Source: Lachnospiraceae bacterium (GTDB taxonomy: Bacteria > Bacillota > Clostridia > Lachnospirales > Lachnospiraceae). From it: 42,077 bases of DNA. Location of the stretch: contig JAIDPF010000039.1 in the NCBI GenBank assembly GCA_029062895.1, positions 1 to 42,077 on the forward strand, given 5' to 3'. The notes under the pieces are model-generated. The model saw only the letters and a program-made list of their open reading frames with translations, did no database searches and had not been told where the DNA came from. This document shows, in pieces, positions 1 to 9,180 of this stretch (its first letter is position 1; each line of letters opens with the position of its first letter). The translations under genes and the position numbers were made by a program.

Positions 1-1
1 G

Positions 2-1015
2 GATATATTAGATCTTATTTGTAATAAGAATTATTCAGATATAAAAGAACAATTATTGGAGATGGATAGCCGTTTCAATTATCGTACACTTCTTTATTGT
101 AATGAAATATCTTTGCTGGAGGAATTTGCTATTTCTTCAAAAGGAGAAAGAGAATATTTGAAGAATGCTCACCGAATTTTAAAAACTTTAATGAAGGAAT
201 TTGATCGAGTATGTCGGAAGAACAAGTTGCATTATTATATTATATGTGGTTCATTGATTGGAGTTGTACGACATCAGGGTATGATTCCTTGGGATGATGA
301 TATTGATATTGCGATGCCAAGGGAAGATTTCAAAAAGCTAAGGAAAATTGCTAAAAAAGAATGGTCAAAAGAAAATAAAACTTTTATGTTTCTTGATTAT
401 GATAATTTGGGTGGGGGAGCGTTTCTTGACTTCATGCCAAGGCTTTTTTATATGAAAGAATATTTACCAACGAAATGTTTTGATAAAATATATGGAAAAG
501 CTAAGGCTGATGTGGAAAATAGAATGTTTATAGATATTTATGTAATGGATAATGCTCACGAAAATGAAAAGGTTCATATGTTGATTATTAACATAATGAA
601 GGGAATATATAATTTGTGTATGGGACATCGTGCTAACATTGATTATGACGAATATAAGGTAATTGTTTCAGATGGAACGATCAGATTAATGAAAATTATT
701 CATTCTATAGGGAAATTCATGCCATTAAAATTTCTGACATTTTGCTATGATTTGTTAGCCCAAAGCGCTAATCGCAATAAAAATTGCCAAAATTATATTA
801 TGGATTCATGCGCAATTCGTTGTATTGAACTCAAATATCCAAAAAAACATTTTGGTGAGGGAAAAGACATGCCGTTTTATGATATGGAAGTTAGGGTGCC
901 TTCAGATTATGATGCCCAGCTTAATGCCATGCGATATCATAATTATATGGAGTTTCCAAGAATGTCTGTAAGGAAACCATCTCATTATTTTAATTCGGAT
1001 ATAGAAGTATGGTAA
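2..1015 (+). CDS. LicD family transferase, 5'-truncated by window edge
   Basis: LicD-type proteins transfer phosphocholine or related phospho-groups onto cell-surface glycans or teichoic acids and belong to the nucleotidyltransferase fold. The diagnostic stretch is visible: GSLIGVVRHQG followed by IPWDDDIDIAMPRE, whose acidic cluster is the expected metal-binding site. The reading frame is open to the first base with no stop. The first possible start (TTG at 56, ATG at 62) has no ribosome binding site, so the true start probably lies upstream and this is a partial gene. About 60 residues precede the family's usual N-terminal helix, so the gene may be a longer or two-domain version. The DNA is visibly more AT-rich than everything downstream, suggesting a surface-glycan island ending here. 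The substrate cannot be told. Family call is firm, function is inferred. Confidence 0.85.
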   Translation, partial: DILDLICNKNYSDIKEQLLEMDSRFNYRTLLYCNEISLLEEFAISSKGEREYLKNAHRILKTLMKEFDRVCRKNKLHYYIICGSLIGVVRHQGMIPWDDDIDIAMPREDFKKLRKIAKKEWSKENKTFMFLDYDNLGGGAFLDFMPRLFYMKEYLPTKCFDKIYGKAKADVENRMFIDIYVMDNAHENEKVHMLIINIMKGIYNLCMGHRANIDYDEYKVIVSDGTIRLMKIIHSIGKFMPLKFLTFCYDLLAQSANRNKNCQNYIMDSCAIRCIELKYPKKHFGEGKDMPFYDMEVRVPSDYDAQLNAMRYHNYMEFPRMSVRKPSHYFNSDIEVW

Positions 1016-1136
1016 TGTTATAAAATGATAATTATAAATACCCAAACAGAGAAAGGTTTAATAGAGTAAATTTAACGATAGTTGCTGATATCTATTATTT
1101 TTAATGTTTAGGTTAAAGTTAAAGGAGTTATCTTCA

Positions 1137-3851
1137 ATGCATATCACATATCTTCTTCTTTTACAGACAATCCGGGAGATGCTTGGCGGTGTATTTGATG
1201 GATTTATGCAACAGATTACGGTTCTTGCGGAAGGAACGGTCACATTTTTGATAATGGCGGCCGTTTATTGGTGTATCCATAAAAGAACAGGACAGCTTAT
1301 GGCGTGTAACGTGGCGCTTGCGTGTACGTTGAATCAATTTTTAAAAGCTGTATGCAAGGTGGAACGTCCCTGGGTGAGGGATGAGAGGATCCATCCGGTT
1401 GAGGCGGCGCTTCCGGCAGCCTCCGGTTATTCCTTTCCGAGCGGCCATACGACAAGGGCGACGGCAGTTTATGGAAGCGCAGCTCTGTCAGCAAGGAAGC
1501 ATCGCGGTGTAAGCATAGTTCTTTGGGGACTGCTTGCGCTTATTATGTTTTCAAGAAACTATCTGGGCGTACACACGTCATGGGATGTAGCGGGGGCGTT
1601 TGTGATCGGCATAATCCTGCTTTTCCTTTTGGATCGTATTCTGGACTGGGTGGAAGCAGGAAAGAACAGGGATCTTATCGTATGTGTAGCCGGATGTGTG
1701 CTGTGTTTTCTGCCAATGTTAAAAGTGGGATGTCTTTCCAATGCGGGAGCAGGAATGGGATTTTTGCTGGGCTGGCTGGCGGAACGCAGATGGATATCCT
1801 TCTCCACGGACGGTAAGCCAGTTATTAAGTTTGTTCGTTTTAGCTGTGGCGCACTTTTGATCATTGCGATCCAAAAGATTCTGCCACCGTTTTTGACCCT
1901 TTTTATGAGGGCTAAATATGCGGGATTTTTTGCTAATATGGCATTGGCTTTGTTTATTATGGTTATCTGGCCAATGGTTTTTGCAAGCGTAGAACAAAAA
2001 AGCGTGATACATGAAAGAAAAAGGTTGATTGCTGTCTGGATCGTAGTCTTTGCTTTTCTTTTTGTGATAGGTTCCCTGACCGCGGCATTCCGTGTCCGTG
2101 CATTGCGGATACAGTCACAACAGGATGCGGTCGTGGATTCGGGACAGACACCGGAAATTACTGAACAGGATGCGGTCGTGGATTCGGAACAGACACCGGA
2201 AATTACTGAATCAGGAGCGGTATCGGATCCGGTGGAAGAAACTTCGGATCCGGCAATATGGCGTGCGGAAAATGCTGGCGGATTGGGAATGCCCGAACAG
2301 CCGGACTGGGAGGAACAGGGATTGACATTGATTGCCCATCGTGGATATTCTTCGGAATTTCCTGAGAATACGATGCCAGCTTTTGAGGGCGCGCTTGATA
2401 TCGGCGTCGATTATATTGAAACAGATGTTCAGATGACAAAAGACGGGCGGCTGGTTTTGTTCCATGATAATGATCTTATGCGTATTACAGGTGTAGAAGG
2501 CGTTGTTTCGGATTATACCTATGAGGAATTGACTGCGATGGATGCCGGCGGCTGGTTTGACAGTGCGTATGAAGGCGTACGGATCCCGACGCTTGAAGAA
2601 TTGTTGCTACTGCTTAGTGATTCCGATTGCAGGCTTTATTTGGAACTAAAAGATATAGGGGATGTGGATGGTTTTGTAGAAGAAGTGCTTGGGGAAGTGG
2701 AGCAGTATGGTCTGCTGGATCGGTGTGTTTTTGCCTCTTTCCGCTATGAATATTTGGAACGTTTTAAGGAGATAAATCCGGATGTTAAGATATTATTCAA
2801 TATATACAATAGTTCTTATGTGGATGCCACACTGACGGAGCAGTATCCGGCGGAGTATTATGGATTGTATACGCAGATCGCAACAAAAGAGATTATAGAG
2901 GCGATTCATGCATCCGGATCGACGGCGTATATCTGGACGGTGGACACGCCGGAAGAGCTTATCGCTGCGAAGACGGCGGGTGCTGATGGGATCGTGACCA
3001 ATTACTCCGGATTGATGAAGGTGATAAGATATCAGGCATATTCTTTTATAACGGATAATTATGCGCGATCAATCACATTGCCGGGACTTTATGAACCGGA
3101 GCTTCCGCAGGAATGTGAAGACATGGTGTGGCAGGGGCTGACATTGGCAGGTGATGGCAGTCTGGTAGTCTCGGCATACAGTAGATCAGGACAGAACAGT
3201 ATCCTTTATATTACTGACCAAAACGGGCATCTACAGAGTATCGTGGATACGGGGACAAAGGCGCATATGGGCGGCATTGCTTATGATGGCGCGCGCGATC
3301 TGCTCTGGATGACAGGAGAAGCAGGGACGGTATGGGCGGCTCCCTGGGCTGCAGTATCGGATGGGAGTCTGACAGGAGATGCCATTGTTTCCTTTGATGC
3401 AGGTCTTTTGAACCACAACGGATCTAAGGTAGCAAGTTTCCTCGGCGTCAATGGGGACAGGTTGTATGTAGGCTCTTATGTGGATGGCGCTGCCGGCTGC
3501 CTAAACTGTTATGATATTTCCGATGCGGGAAATCCGCAGCTGATATCGACGGCGGTGATTCCGGAACGTATTCAGGGCGTGACTTTTAGTACGGATGAAG
3601 CAACAGGGTTAACCTATATGTATCTTAGTCAGGGCTGGCAGATGGCAGACGCTTATTTGTTAAAATATGAATATCGTGATGAGACTGCAGTTTATGCAGA
3701 ACCATTGGAAAGACATGTGCTGCCGGAGGGTGCTGAACAGATACTGGCGGCGTCTGACGGATTCTATATATTGTTTGAATCCGCAGCAAGACCGTATCGG
3801 GCAACTTCCCGGATTGCCAATGACCAGATTTATGTGCTAAATTTGAAATAA
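1137..3851 (+). CDS. PAP2-type phosphatase / glycerophosphodiester phosphodiesterase fusion membrane protein
   Basis: Three parts can be seen in 904 residues. The N-terminal part is a multi-pass PAP2 phosphatase with all three family motifs: KAVCKVERP, SFPSGHTTRA and SRNYLGVHTSWD. After about ten hydrophobic segments in total and an acidic linker made of two near-identical 15-residue repeats comes a GDPD domain, starting IAHRGYSSEFPENT (His near residue 401) with ETDVQ and LFHDND metal and catalytic residues. The last 250 or so residues resemble a beta-propeller-like domain of unknown role. PAP2 enzymes dephosphorylate lipid phosphates and GDPD enzymes cleave glycerophosphodiesters, so one protein could trim lipid or teichoic head groups in two steps; that coupling is inference. 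The start at 1137 is chosen over 1104 because AAAGGAG lies 9 nt upstream of it. It converges with trmL, 16 nt away, with no obvious terminator between. Confidence 0.88.
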   Translation: MHITYLLLLQTIREMLGGVFDGFMQQITVLAEGTVTFLIMAAVYWCIHKRTGQLMACNVALACTLNQFLKAVCKVERPWVRDERIHPVEAALPAASGYSFPSGHTTRATAVYGSAALSARKHRGVSIVLWGLLALIMFSRNYLGVHTSWDVAGAFVIGIILLFLLDRILDWVEAGKNRDLIVCVAGCVLCFLPMLKVGCLSNAGAGMGFLLGWLAERRWISFSTDGKPVIKFVRFSCGALLIIAIQKILPPFLTLFMRAKYAGFFANMALALFIMVIWPMVFASVEQKSVIHERKRLIAVWIVVFAFLFVIGSLTAAFRVRALRIQSQQDAVVDSGQTPEITEQDAVVDSEQTPEITESGAVSDPVEETSDPAIWRAENAGGLGMPEQPDWEEQGLTLIAHRGYSSEFPENTMPAFEGALDIGVDYIETDVQMTKDGRLVLFHDNDLMRITGVEGVVSDYTYEELTAMDAGGWFDSAYEGVRIPTLEELLLLLSDSDCRLYLELKDIGDVDGFVEEVLGEVEQYGLLDRCVFASFRYEYLERFKEINPDVKILFNIYNSSYVDATLTEQYPAEYYGLYTQIATKEIIEAIHASGSTAYIWTVDTPEELIAAKTAGADGIVTNYSGLMKVIRYQAYSFITDNYARSITLPGLYEPELPQECEDMVWQGLTLAGDGSLVVSAYSRSGQNSILYITDQNGHLQSIVDTGTKAHMGGIAYDGARDLLWMTGEAGTVWAAPWAAVSDGSLTGDAIVSFDAGLLNHNGSKVASFLGVNGDRLYVGSYVDGAAGCLNCYDISDAGNPQLISTAVIPERIQGVTFSTDEATGLTYMYLSQGWQMADAYLLKYEYRDETAVYAEPLERHVLPEGAEQILAASDGFYILFESAARPYRATSRIANDQIYVLNLK
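2121..2210 (+). repeat. 45-bp tandem duplication in the PAP2-GDPD linker
   Basis: Two directly adjacent 45-bp units (2121-2165 and 2166-2210) differ at a single base by eye. Each encodes 15 residues of acidic linker (core DAVVDS followed by QTPEITE). Because 45 is a multiple of three, gain or loss of a unit would only change linker length between the membrane phosphatase and the GDPD domain. Confidence 0.9.
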
Positions 3852-3867
3852 ATATGAGATGCTTAAT

Positions 3868-4368
3868 TTATTTGAGGTGTTTCCACTGCAGCCGGTGTAG
3901 CTCCCCTTCCTTCTGGAAATCAATAAAGTGATTCTGTCGGAGGGCTTCATAAAGTACGATACTGACCGCATTGGAAAGATTCAGGGACCGTATCTCACTA
4001 AGCATCGGGATACGAATGCAGTTGTCTTCATTTTCTACAAGGATCTCTTCGGGGATACCGGCGCTTTCCTTGCCGAACATGATATAATCATCCGTGCCAA
4101 AAGAAACCTCTGCATAAGTTTTGTGTGCCTTTGTAGTTGCCATATAGATCTTTGCATGGGGATTTTTGGAAAGAAAATCCTCAAAATCAGAGTAACATTC
4201 ATAATTCAGGTGTTCCCAGTAATCCAGACCGGCACGTTTCAACTCCTTTTCTCCGATTTTAAAGCCAAGCGGTTCGATCAGGTGCAGCTTCGTTCCTGTC
4301 GCAACGCAGGTTCGTCCGATATTTCCTGTATTTGCCGGAATCTCCGGCTCGTGAAGTACAATATTCAT
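3868..4368 (-). CDS. trmL: tRNA (cytidine(34)-2'-O)-methyltransferase, TrmL/YibK-like
   Basis: This SPOUT-family enzyme 2'-O-methylates the wobble nucleotide of tRNA-Leu isoacceptors, using S-adenosylmethionine. The 166-residue protein has the standard short length and the expected N-terminus MNIVLHEPEIPANTGNIGRT. It also has FGKESAGIPEEIL and, near the C-terminus, IPMLSEIRSLNLSNAVSIVL, which form the knotted cofactor site. I place the start at 4368 rather than 4377: the AAGGA site touches the upstream ATG but is 9 nt from this one. It follows the histidine kinase gene by 28 nt on the same strand, so it is probably the last gene of the mutS2-regulator-kinase-trmL run. Identification is strong; the exact tRNA target is known only for the family. 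Confidence 0.93.
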   Translation of the reverse strand: MNIVLHEPEIPANTGNIGRTCVATGTKLHLIEPLGFKIGEKELKRAGLDYWEHLNYECYSDFEDFLSKNPHAKIYMATTKAHKTYAEVSFGTDDYIMFGKESAGIPEEILVENEDNCIRIPMLSEIRSLNLSNAVSIVLYEALRQNHFIDFQKEGELHRLQWKHLK

Positions 4369-4396
4369 AGTTATCATTCCTTTTTAAATTGTTACT

Positions 4397-5833
4397 TTAT
4401 ATTTCATTATCTTCAGTTTCTATCTCCGCCGAGATCGGCAGGGAAAAGATAAATTCTGATCCGACGCCTTCCGTACTGATAACGTTGATATTCTCCCCAT
4501 GGGCGCGGATGATCTCGCGGGTAATTGAAAGCCCCAGACCTGTCCCCTTTTTATCCTTTCCACGGGAAATATCGGTTTTATAAAAGCGGTCCCAGACAAG
4601 ATGGATACTGTCCTTTGGGATGCCGATGCCGCTGTCCTTGACGGAAACAAATATTTTATTGTGCTTTTCCGTTGTTTCTATCTTAATGAGAGATTTTCTA
4701 TGGCTGAATTTGATCGCATTGTCCAGCAGATTGTAGATTACCTGCTGTACTTTGGTCAGATCCGCATAGACAAAAAATCGTTCTCCGGTCAGAGTCAGTT
4801 CAATGCCGATATTTTTCTCGCGGCATTTTCCCTCAAAAGTAGATACGGTCCGCCGGATCACGCTATTGATATCGAAATTTGTTTTTTCCAAAATCATTCC
4901 CTGAGTATTTAAATTATTCAGCGTCAGTAAACTATTGGTCAGTTTGATCAGACGGTCGGATTCATTAATGACGATATCAATATATTTTGGATACATTTCC
5001 ACGGGGATTGTGCCGTCCTGCATGGCTTCCAGGTACCCCTTGATAGAGGTCAGGGGAGAGCGGAAATCATGGGACACATTGGCTACGATATGTTTCTGGT
5101 TATCTTCTCCTCTGGCCAGTTCGGAAGCCATATAGGACAGGGAGGCGGCAAGGTATCCGATCTCGTCTTCACTTTCCACCTGTATCTCATAATGAAGGTT
5201 GCCGCTTGCATACTGCTCTGTTGCGGTGATAATCTTACGTAGAGGGATATATACCATCTCCGAAAAAAAGATCAGGATGATCAGGGAAAGAAGGAGAATC
5301 ACGCCCAGCATCAGATAGTCAATATTTAAAAAATTGTTACTTTCGTTTTGCAACAGGGATGTTTCATAATGAATAATGATATAACCGTGTACCGTATATC
5401 CGGAAGTAATGGGGACGGATACGGTAAGCTGCTCTTGTTCAAAGCAGCCATAGAAATTGCCCAGCGAATAATAAGATCCGGACGTGGCTGTCGGATCAAA
5501 GCCTTCGATCACAGCCGGTGAATCAATATTGATGGGCGTGGAAGAATCTAAAACAATAATGCCCGAAGGATTGATGATCCAGATCGTTGTATTGTCCATC
5601 TGCGCAAGCAGATCAATTTGTTCTTTTGCCGTGACAAGTGAGGTCTGGTTCTGGTATAGATCAATGCCATAAGTTTCCGCAATGATTGCAGCGGTTTGAT
5701 AAAGCTCGCCCGCCTTACGTTTTAAACATTGATCCACCACCATTTCCTGCATAAATGTGGTAACGACCACAAAGCCAAAAAAGGCAAAGATAAGATATGC
5801 AATTATTAACTTAAAATATAAAGTTTTCCGCAT
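4397..5833 (-). CDS. Sensor histidine kinase (two membrane segments, HAMP, HisKA, HATPase)
   Basis: A 478-residue membrane sensor kinase. Transmembrane segments lie near residues 8-27 and 172-192, with an extracellular sensor loop of about 145 residues. They are followed by a HAMP linker, a HisKA helix with the phospho-acceptor His255 in NVSHDFRSPLTSIKGYLEA, and a C-terminal ATPase domain with the N box (LLDNAIKFS), DSGIGIP and GTGLGLSI motifs. Its signal is unknown. The gene starts 21 nt after the response regulator stop, so the two form a standard cognate pair. The best ribosome binding site (AAAGGA) overlaps the regulator stop codon and is 16 nt from this ATG, longer than usual, so translation may depend on coupling with the upstream gene. 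A start a few codons away cannot be excluded. Confidence 0.93.
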   Translation of the reverse strand: MRKTLYFKLIIAYLIFAFFGFVVVTTFMQEMVVDQCLKRKAGELYQTAAIIAETYGIDLYQNQTSLVTAKEQIDLLAQMDNTTIWIINPSGIIVLDSSTPINIDSPAVIEGFDPTATSGSYYSLGNFYGCFEQEQLTVSVPITSGYTVHGYIIIHYETSLLQNESNNFLNIDYLMLGVILLLSLIILIFFSEMVYIPLRKIITATEQYASGNLHYEIQVESEDEIGYLAASLSYMASELARGEDNQKHIVANVSHDFRSPLTSIKGYLEAMQDGTIPVEMYPKYIDIVINESDRLIKLTNSLLTLNNLNTQGMILEKTNFDINSVIRRTVSTFEGKCREKNIGIELTLTGERFFVYADLTKVQQVIYNLLDNAIKFSHRKSLIKIETTEKHNKIFVSVKDSGIGIPKDSIHLVWDRFYKTDISRGKDKKGTGLGLSITREIIRAHGENINVISTEGVGSEFIFSLPISAEIETEDNEI

Positions 5834-5854
5834 AGTGGCTGTCGTAGATTCCTT

Positions 5855-6562
5855 TTATGTTAGAGTTTCAAATTTATAACCGATCCCCCAGATGGTTGTG
5901 ATCTTCCAAGCGTTGTGATCCTTGATCTTTTCTCTTAACCGTTTGATATGTACATCTACCGTACGTGTATCGCCGGCATATTCATATCCCCAGATCTGGT
6001 CCAAAAGTTGTTCTCTGGTAAATACGTGGTTTGGAGAGGCAGCAAGAAAGTATAAGAGTTCCAGTTCCTTTGGCGGCATCTCGACCTTGTGGTTCATATA
6101 GACTACAGTATAATTGGTCCGGTTAATGGTAAGATCCGGGTATTGTACTTCCTGCGAATCGGATGACTGTTGTGCTGCAGGCGCGGCAGACGGTTTATAA
6201 CGCCTAAGGACTGCCTTGACTCTGGCAACCAGTTCTTTGGAATCAAAAGGTTTTTCCATATAATCATCTGCTCCCAGTTCCAGTCCGAGAACCTTGTCAA
6301 ATACCTCCCCTTTGGCGGAAAGCATGATGATGGGGGTGGAGGATTTCGCGCGGACCTCACGGCAGACCTGATATCCGTCGATGCCCGGCAGCATCAGATC
6401 CAACAAGATGATGTTAGGGTCAAAAGAAGTCACGGCTGCAAGCGCGGATTCACCGTCTCCGACGATCTTCGTTTCAAAACATTCTTTCGTCAGGTAAAGG
6501 CTGATCAGCTCCGCAATATTGGCATCATCGTCTACAATTAATATTTTTTGTTTTGTACTCAC
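5855..6562 (-). CDS. OmpR/PhoB-type response regulator
   Basis: A 235-residue DNA-binding regulator and the partner of the downstream kinase. The receiver domain has the acidic pocket VDDD (residues 10-13), the phospho-acceptor Asp55 in ILLDLMLPG and the conserved Lys104 in MEKPF. The C-terminal winged helix ends in the typical TRTVDVHIKRLREKI and IWGIGYKFE. I choose the GTG at 6562 because GGAGG stands 7 nt upstream and the receiver domain begins directly after it. The longer frame starting at 6631 would add 23 residues with no family counterpart and would overlap the end of mutS2. A Gln/Ser/Ala-rich linker joins the two domains. Target genes cannot be read from this window. Confidence 0.94.
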   Translation of the reverse strand: MSTKQKILIVDDDANIAELISLYLTKECFETKIVGDGESALAAVTSFDPNIILLDLMLPGIDGYQVCREVRAKSSTPIIMLSAKGEVFDKVLGLELGADDYMEKPFDSKELVARVKAVLRRYKPSAAPAAQQSSDSQEVQYPDLTINRTNYTVVYMNHKVEMPPKELELLYFLAASPNHVFTREQLLDQIWGYEYAGDTRTVDVHIKRLREKIKDHNAWKITTIWGIGYKFETLT

Positions 6563-6608
6563 TCGGGTTCCTCCATATTTATTGTCATTTTTTGGCAATT
6601 GCGCCCAC

Positions 6609-9035
6609 TTAAAATTCCACGACCGTAACACCCGCGTCTCCCTCGCCCGGCTGCGCGAGATGATACGTTTTGATATAAGGGCAGCCGTTTAGATAGTTAT
6701 GGATGCCTTTTCGCAAAGCTCCGGTGCCTTTGCCATGGATAATGCGGATGCTTGGCAGATGGCAGAGATAGGCATCATCAATATGTTTGTCAATTCTCGC
6801 AACTGCTTCATCTACAGTCATGCCGATGACATTGATCTCCGCTGACATATTGGAGACTTTGGATATATCCATCCTGCCATTTCCGGAAGACGGATTGGAA
6901 TGGTTTTGCGGATGATATTTGGAAGCTTTGCCGGAAGTCTTGGAGGAAGAAGTCTGTTTGACTGGTTCCTCAGGATCCGCTTTTAAAAGGTCGGATACAT
7001 GCACCTTAGAGGTGATGATTCCGCATTGAACGCTTACATATCCGCGGCTGTCCGGACGGACGGTAATGGTTCCTGTCAGGTTCATGGATTTGATCTTGAC
7101 AGGGATTCCGGGAAGAGCCTCTTTTTCGCTAAGCGGCTGTCCGGAGATCTTAGCCTGCTCTTTGACTGCCAGAGAAGCGTCCTTTTCTGCGATTTTTTGG
7201 CGGACATTCTGTCGTTTTTTCTCCATTGTCTGGATCTTCATCTGACCGCCCTGCTTCTGGAAAGCGCGAATCGTTTCATCCGCGATATCCTTTGCTTCTT
7301 TCAGGATATCTCGCGCTTCCTCCCGTGCTTCCCGTAAGATCCTGTCCCGTTGGTCTTCCAGTTTTTCCTGCTTTGCTTCTATCACGGATTTCAGATCTTC
7401 AATCTCTTTTTTATAGGAGATGATTTCTTCCTGTTCCTTTTCGATCCGGATCCGTTGTGCCTCTAAGTCTGAGATCACATTTTCAAAACTTTCTTCTTCC
7501 TTGCTGATATGCTGTTTCGCGTCCTCGATGATAAGATCCGGCAGACCTAATTTTTTGGAAATAGCAAATGCATTGCTCTTGCCGGGGATTCCGATCAACA
7601 ACCGGTAGGTAGGGCGCAGGGATTCTACATCAAATTCACAGCTGGCGTTTTCTACAAAATCTGTGGAAAGCGCATAGATCTTCAGTTCGCTATAATGAGT
7701 TGTTGCCATGGAGCGGACGCCTCTGTCATGCAGATGGTTCAGGATAGAGATCGCAAGCGCGGCGCCTTCCGTGGGATCGGTGCCGGCTCCGAGTTCATCA
7801 AAAAGACACAGACAGGAGCCGTCAGCCCGTTTCAGAATATCAACGATATTTGTCATATGGGAGGAAAAGGTACTGAGACTCTGCTCGATACTCTGTTCAT
7901 CCCCGATATCTGTGTACACTTCCTTAAATATAGACAGCATCGACCGATCCAGCGCCGGGATATGAAGTCCCGACTGCCCCATCAGGGTCAAAAGCCCTAC
8001 GGTCTTCAAAGTGACGGTCTTACCGCCGGTATTGGGCCCAGTAATGACCAGAAGGTCAAAATCCTCGCCGAGGCGTACATCGATCGGAATCGCTTTGGAA
8101 GCGTCCAGCAGAGGATGTCTTGCTTGACGGAGTTTGATGATGCGGTCATCATTAAATATGGGACGTGTGGCGTTTGTTTTCAAGGCATAGGATGCTTTGG
8201 CGAAAACAAAATCCAGCAGGGTCAAAGTTTTTTGATCTTCGGCGATCTCATCAGCATAACCGGCACACATGCCGCTGAGGGAAGCAAGGATGCGTTCGAT
8301 TTCTTCCTGTTCCCTGATCTCCAGCTCGCGCAGTTGGTTATTCAGATTCACGACTGCGGCAGGCTCTATAAATATCGTGGAGCCGGTGGAAGACTGGTCA
8401 TGGATCATGCCGGGCACTTGGTTTTTATATTCGGTTTTAACGGGCAGACAGTAACGATTATTCCGCATGGTAACCACAGCATCCTGCAGATAGGTGCGGT
8501 ACGTAGAGTTCACCATGGAATTTAACTGGGTATGAATCCGTCCGTTGATAACGCCATAGGACTTGCGGATGGAAGCAAGCTCGCTGCTGGCGTTGCTGCT
8601 GATCTCATCTTCGGAGATGATGCAGCGGAAGATCTCTTTGGAAAGCGATGGAATCGGATCCAGTTTTAAAAAGTAATCTTCCAGAACGTCGGAGGGCGTA
8701 TCAGTCCGATCCTTTGTACCATACTCCCTGATGTTGCCGCTGCACTCCAAAATCCGCGCGATATTCAGTAGTTCTGTGGCAGACAATGTTCTTCCTACCT
8801 TCAGATCTTTGATGATCCCACGGATGTCTTTGTTGGCACCAAAAGATAAACGGTCATTTACAAATAGCCGTTTCAATGCAGCTTCCGTTTCGGATTGTGC
8901 ACGTTCGATCCATTCCGGATTGGAAGAGGGACGAAGCCTGCCACACATGTTTTTGGCAGGTTCGCTTCCGGCGTATCCGGCAAGTATGTCGGTAATTTTT
9001 TCAAATTCCAGAATACGTAATACTTTTTCATTCAT
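6609..9035 (-). CDS. mutS2: Endonuclease MutS2
   Basis: MutS2 is a MutS-like ATPase with a C-terminal Smr nuclease domain. In different bacteria it suppresses homologous recombination or acts on collided ribosomes. The 808-residue protein begins MNEKVLRILEFEKITDIL, as the family does. It has a P-loop GPNTGGKT near residues 333-340, the Walker B region CLCLFDELGAGTDPTEG, and the transporter-like TTHYSELK motif. A long charged coiled coil (roughly 500-620) follows, and then a Smr domain with VIGMTVDEA and HGKGTGALR. I use the ATG at 9035; the longer reading to 9071 adds 12 residues unlike the family. No good ribosome binding site precedes 9035, only AGGA directly against the start codon, and an extended -10 element lies 6 nt upstream, which may make the message leaderless. 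Confidence 0.95.
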   Translation of the reverse strand: MNEKVLRILEFEKITDILAGYAGSEPAKNMCGRLRPSSNPEWIERAQSETEAALKRLFVNDRLSFGANKDIRGIIKDLKVGRTLSATELLNIARILECSGNIREYGTKDRTDTPSDVLEDYFLKLDPIPSLSKEIFRCIISEDEISSNASSELASIRKSYGVINGRIHTQLNSMVNSTYRTYLQDAVVTMRNNRYCLPVKTEYKNQVPGMIHDQSSTGSTIFIEPAAVVNLNNQLRELEIREQEEIERILASLSGMCAGYADEIAEDQKTLTLLDFVFAKASYALKTNATRPIFNDDRIIKLRQARHPLLDASKAIPIDVRLGEDFDLLVITGPNTGGKTVTLKTVGLLTLMGQSGLHIPALDRSMLSIFKEVYTDIGDEQSIEQSLSTFSSHMTNIVDILKRADGSCLCLFDELGAGTDPTEGAALAISILNHLHDRGVRSMATTHYSELKIYALSTDFVENASCEFDVESLRPTYRLLIGIPGKSNAFAISKKLGLPDLIIEDAKQHISKEEESFENVISDLEAQRIRIEKEQEEIISYKKEIEDLKSVIEAKQEKLEDQRDRILREAREEARDILKEAKDIADETIRAFQKQGGQMKIQTMEKKRQNVRQKIAEKDASLAVKEQAKISGQPLSEKEALPGIPVKIKSMNLTGTITVRPDSRGYVSVQCGIITSKVHVSDLLKADPEEPVKQTSSSKTSGKASKYHPQNHSNPSSGNGRMDISKVSNMSAEINVIGMTVDEAVARIDKHIDDAYLCHLPSIRIIHGKGTGALRKGIHNYLNGCPYIKTYHLAQPGEGDAGVTVVEF

Positions 9036-9041
9036 AATCCT

Positions 9042-9050
9042 ATTATAGCA
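9042..9050 (-). promoter_or_regulatory. Extended -10 promoter element of the mutS2 transcript
   Basis: Reading the minus strand, TGC followed by TATAAT matches a perfect extended -10 (TGnTATAAT). No convincing -35 hexamer stands at 16-18 nt, as is common for extended -10 promoters. The expected start of transcription, about 7 nt downstream, falls on or next to the A of the mutS2 ATG at 9035. Confidence 0.55.
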
Positions 9051-9134
9051 TACTGAATTATTAAAATACATTGAAAAATATGCTCGAAAAAAATTAACTT
9101 TTTTTAAAATAAAGTGGAATCAAAAATACACTTG

Positions 9135-9143
9135 TGATAAAAT
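9135..9143 (+). promoter_or_regulatory. Possible extended -10 for the SIS-domain gene
   Basis: TGATAAAAT on the plus strand fits an extended -10 (TGn plus a 5/6 match to TATAAT), 37 nt before the gene at 9181 and divergent from the mutS2 promoter. The -35 position (9115-9120) is only a weak match. The rest of the mutS2-SIS interval is AT-rich without other clear signals. Confidence 0.35.
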
Positions 9144-9180
9144 TATATATAGTAATTTTAAGAAAGGAATCCGAAAAGTA

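Noticed and set aside
7695-8525. 276-codon open frame on the plus strand
   Set aside because: It lies wholly antisense inside mutS2, has no ribosome binding site and reads as low-quality composition with no family match; a shadow of mutS2.
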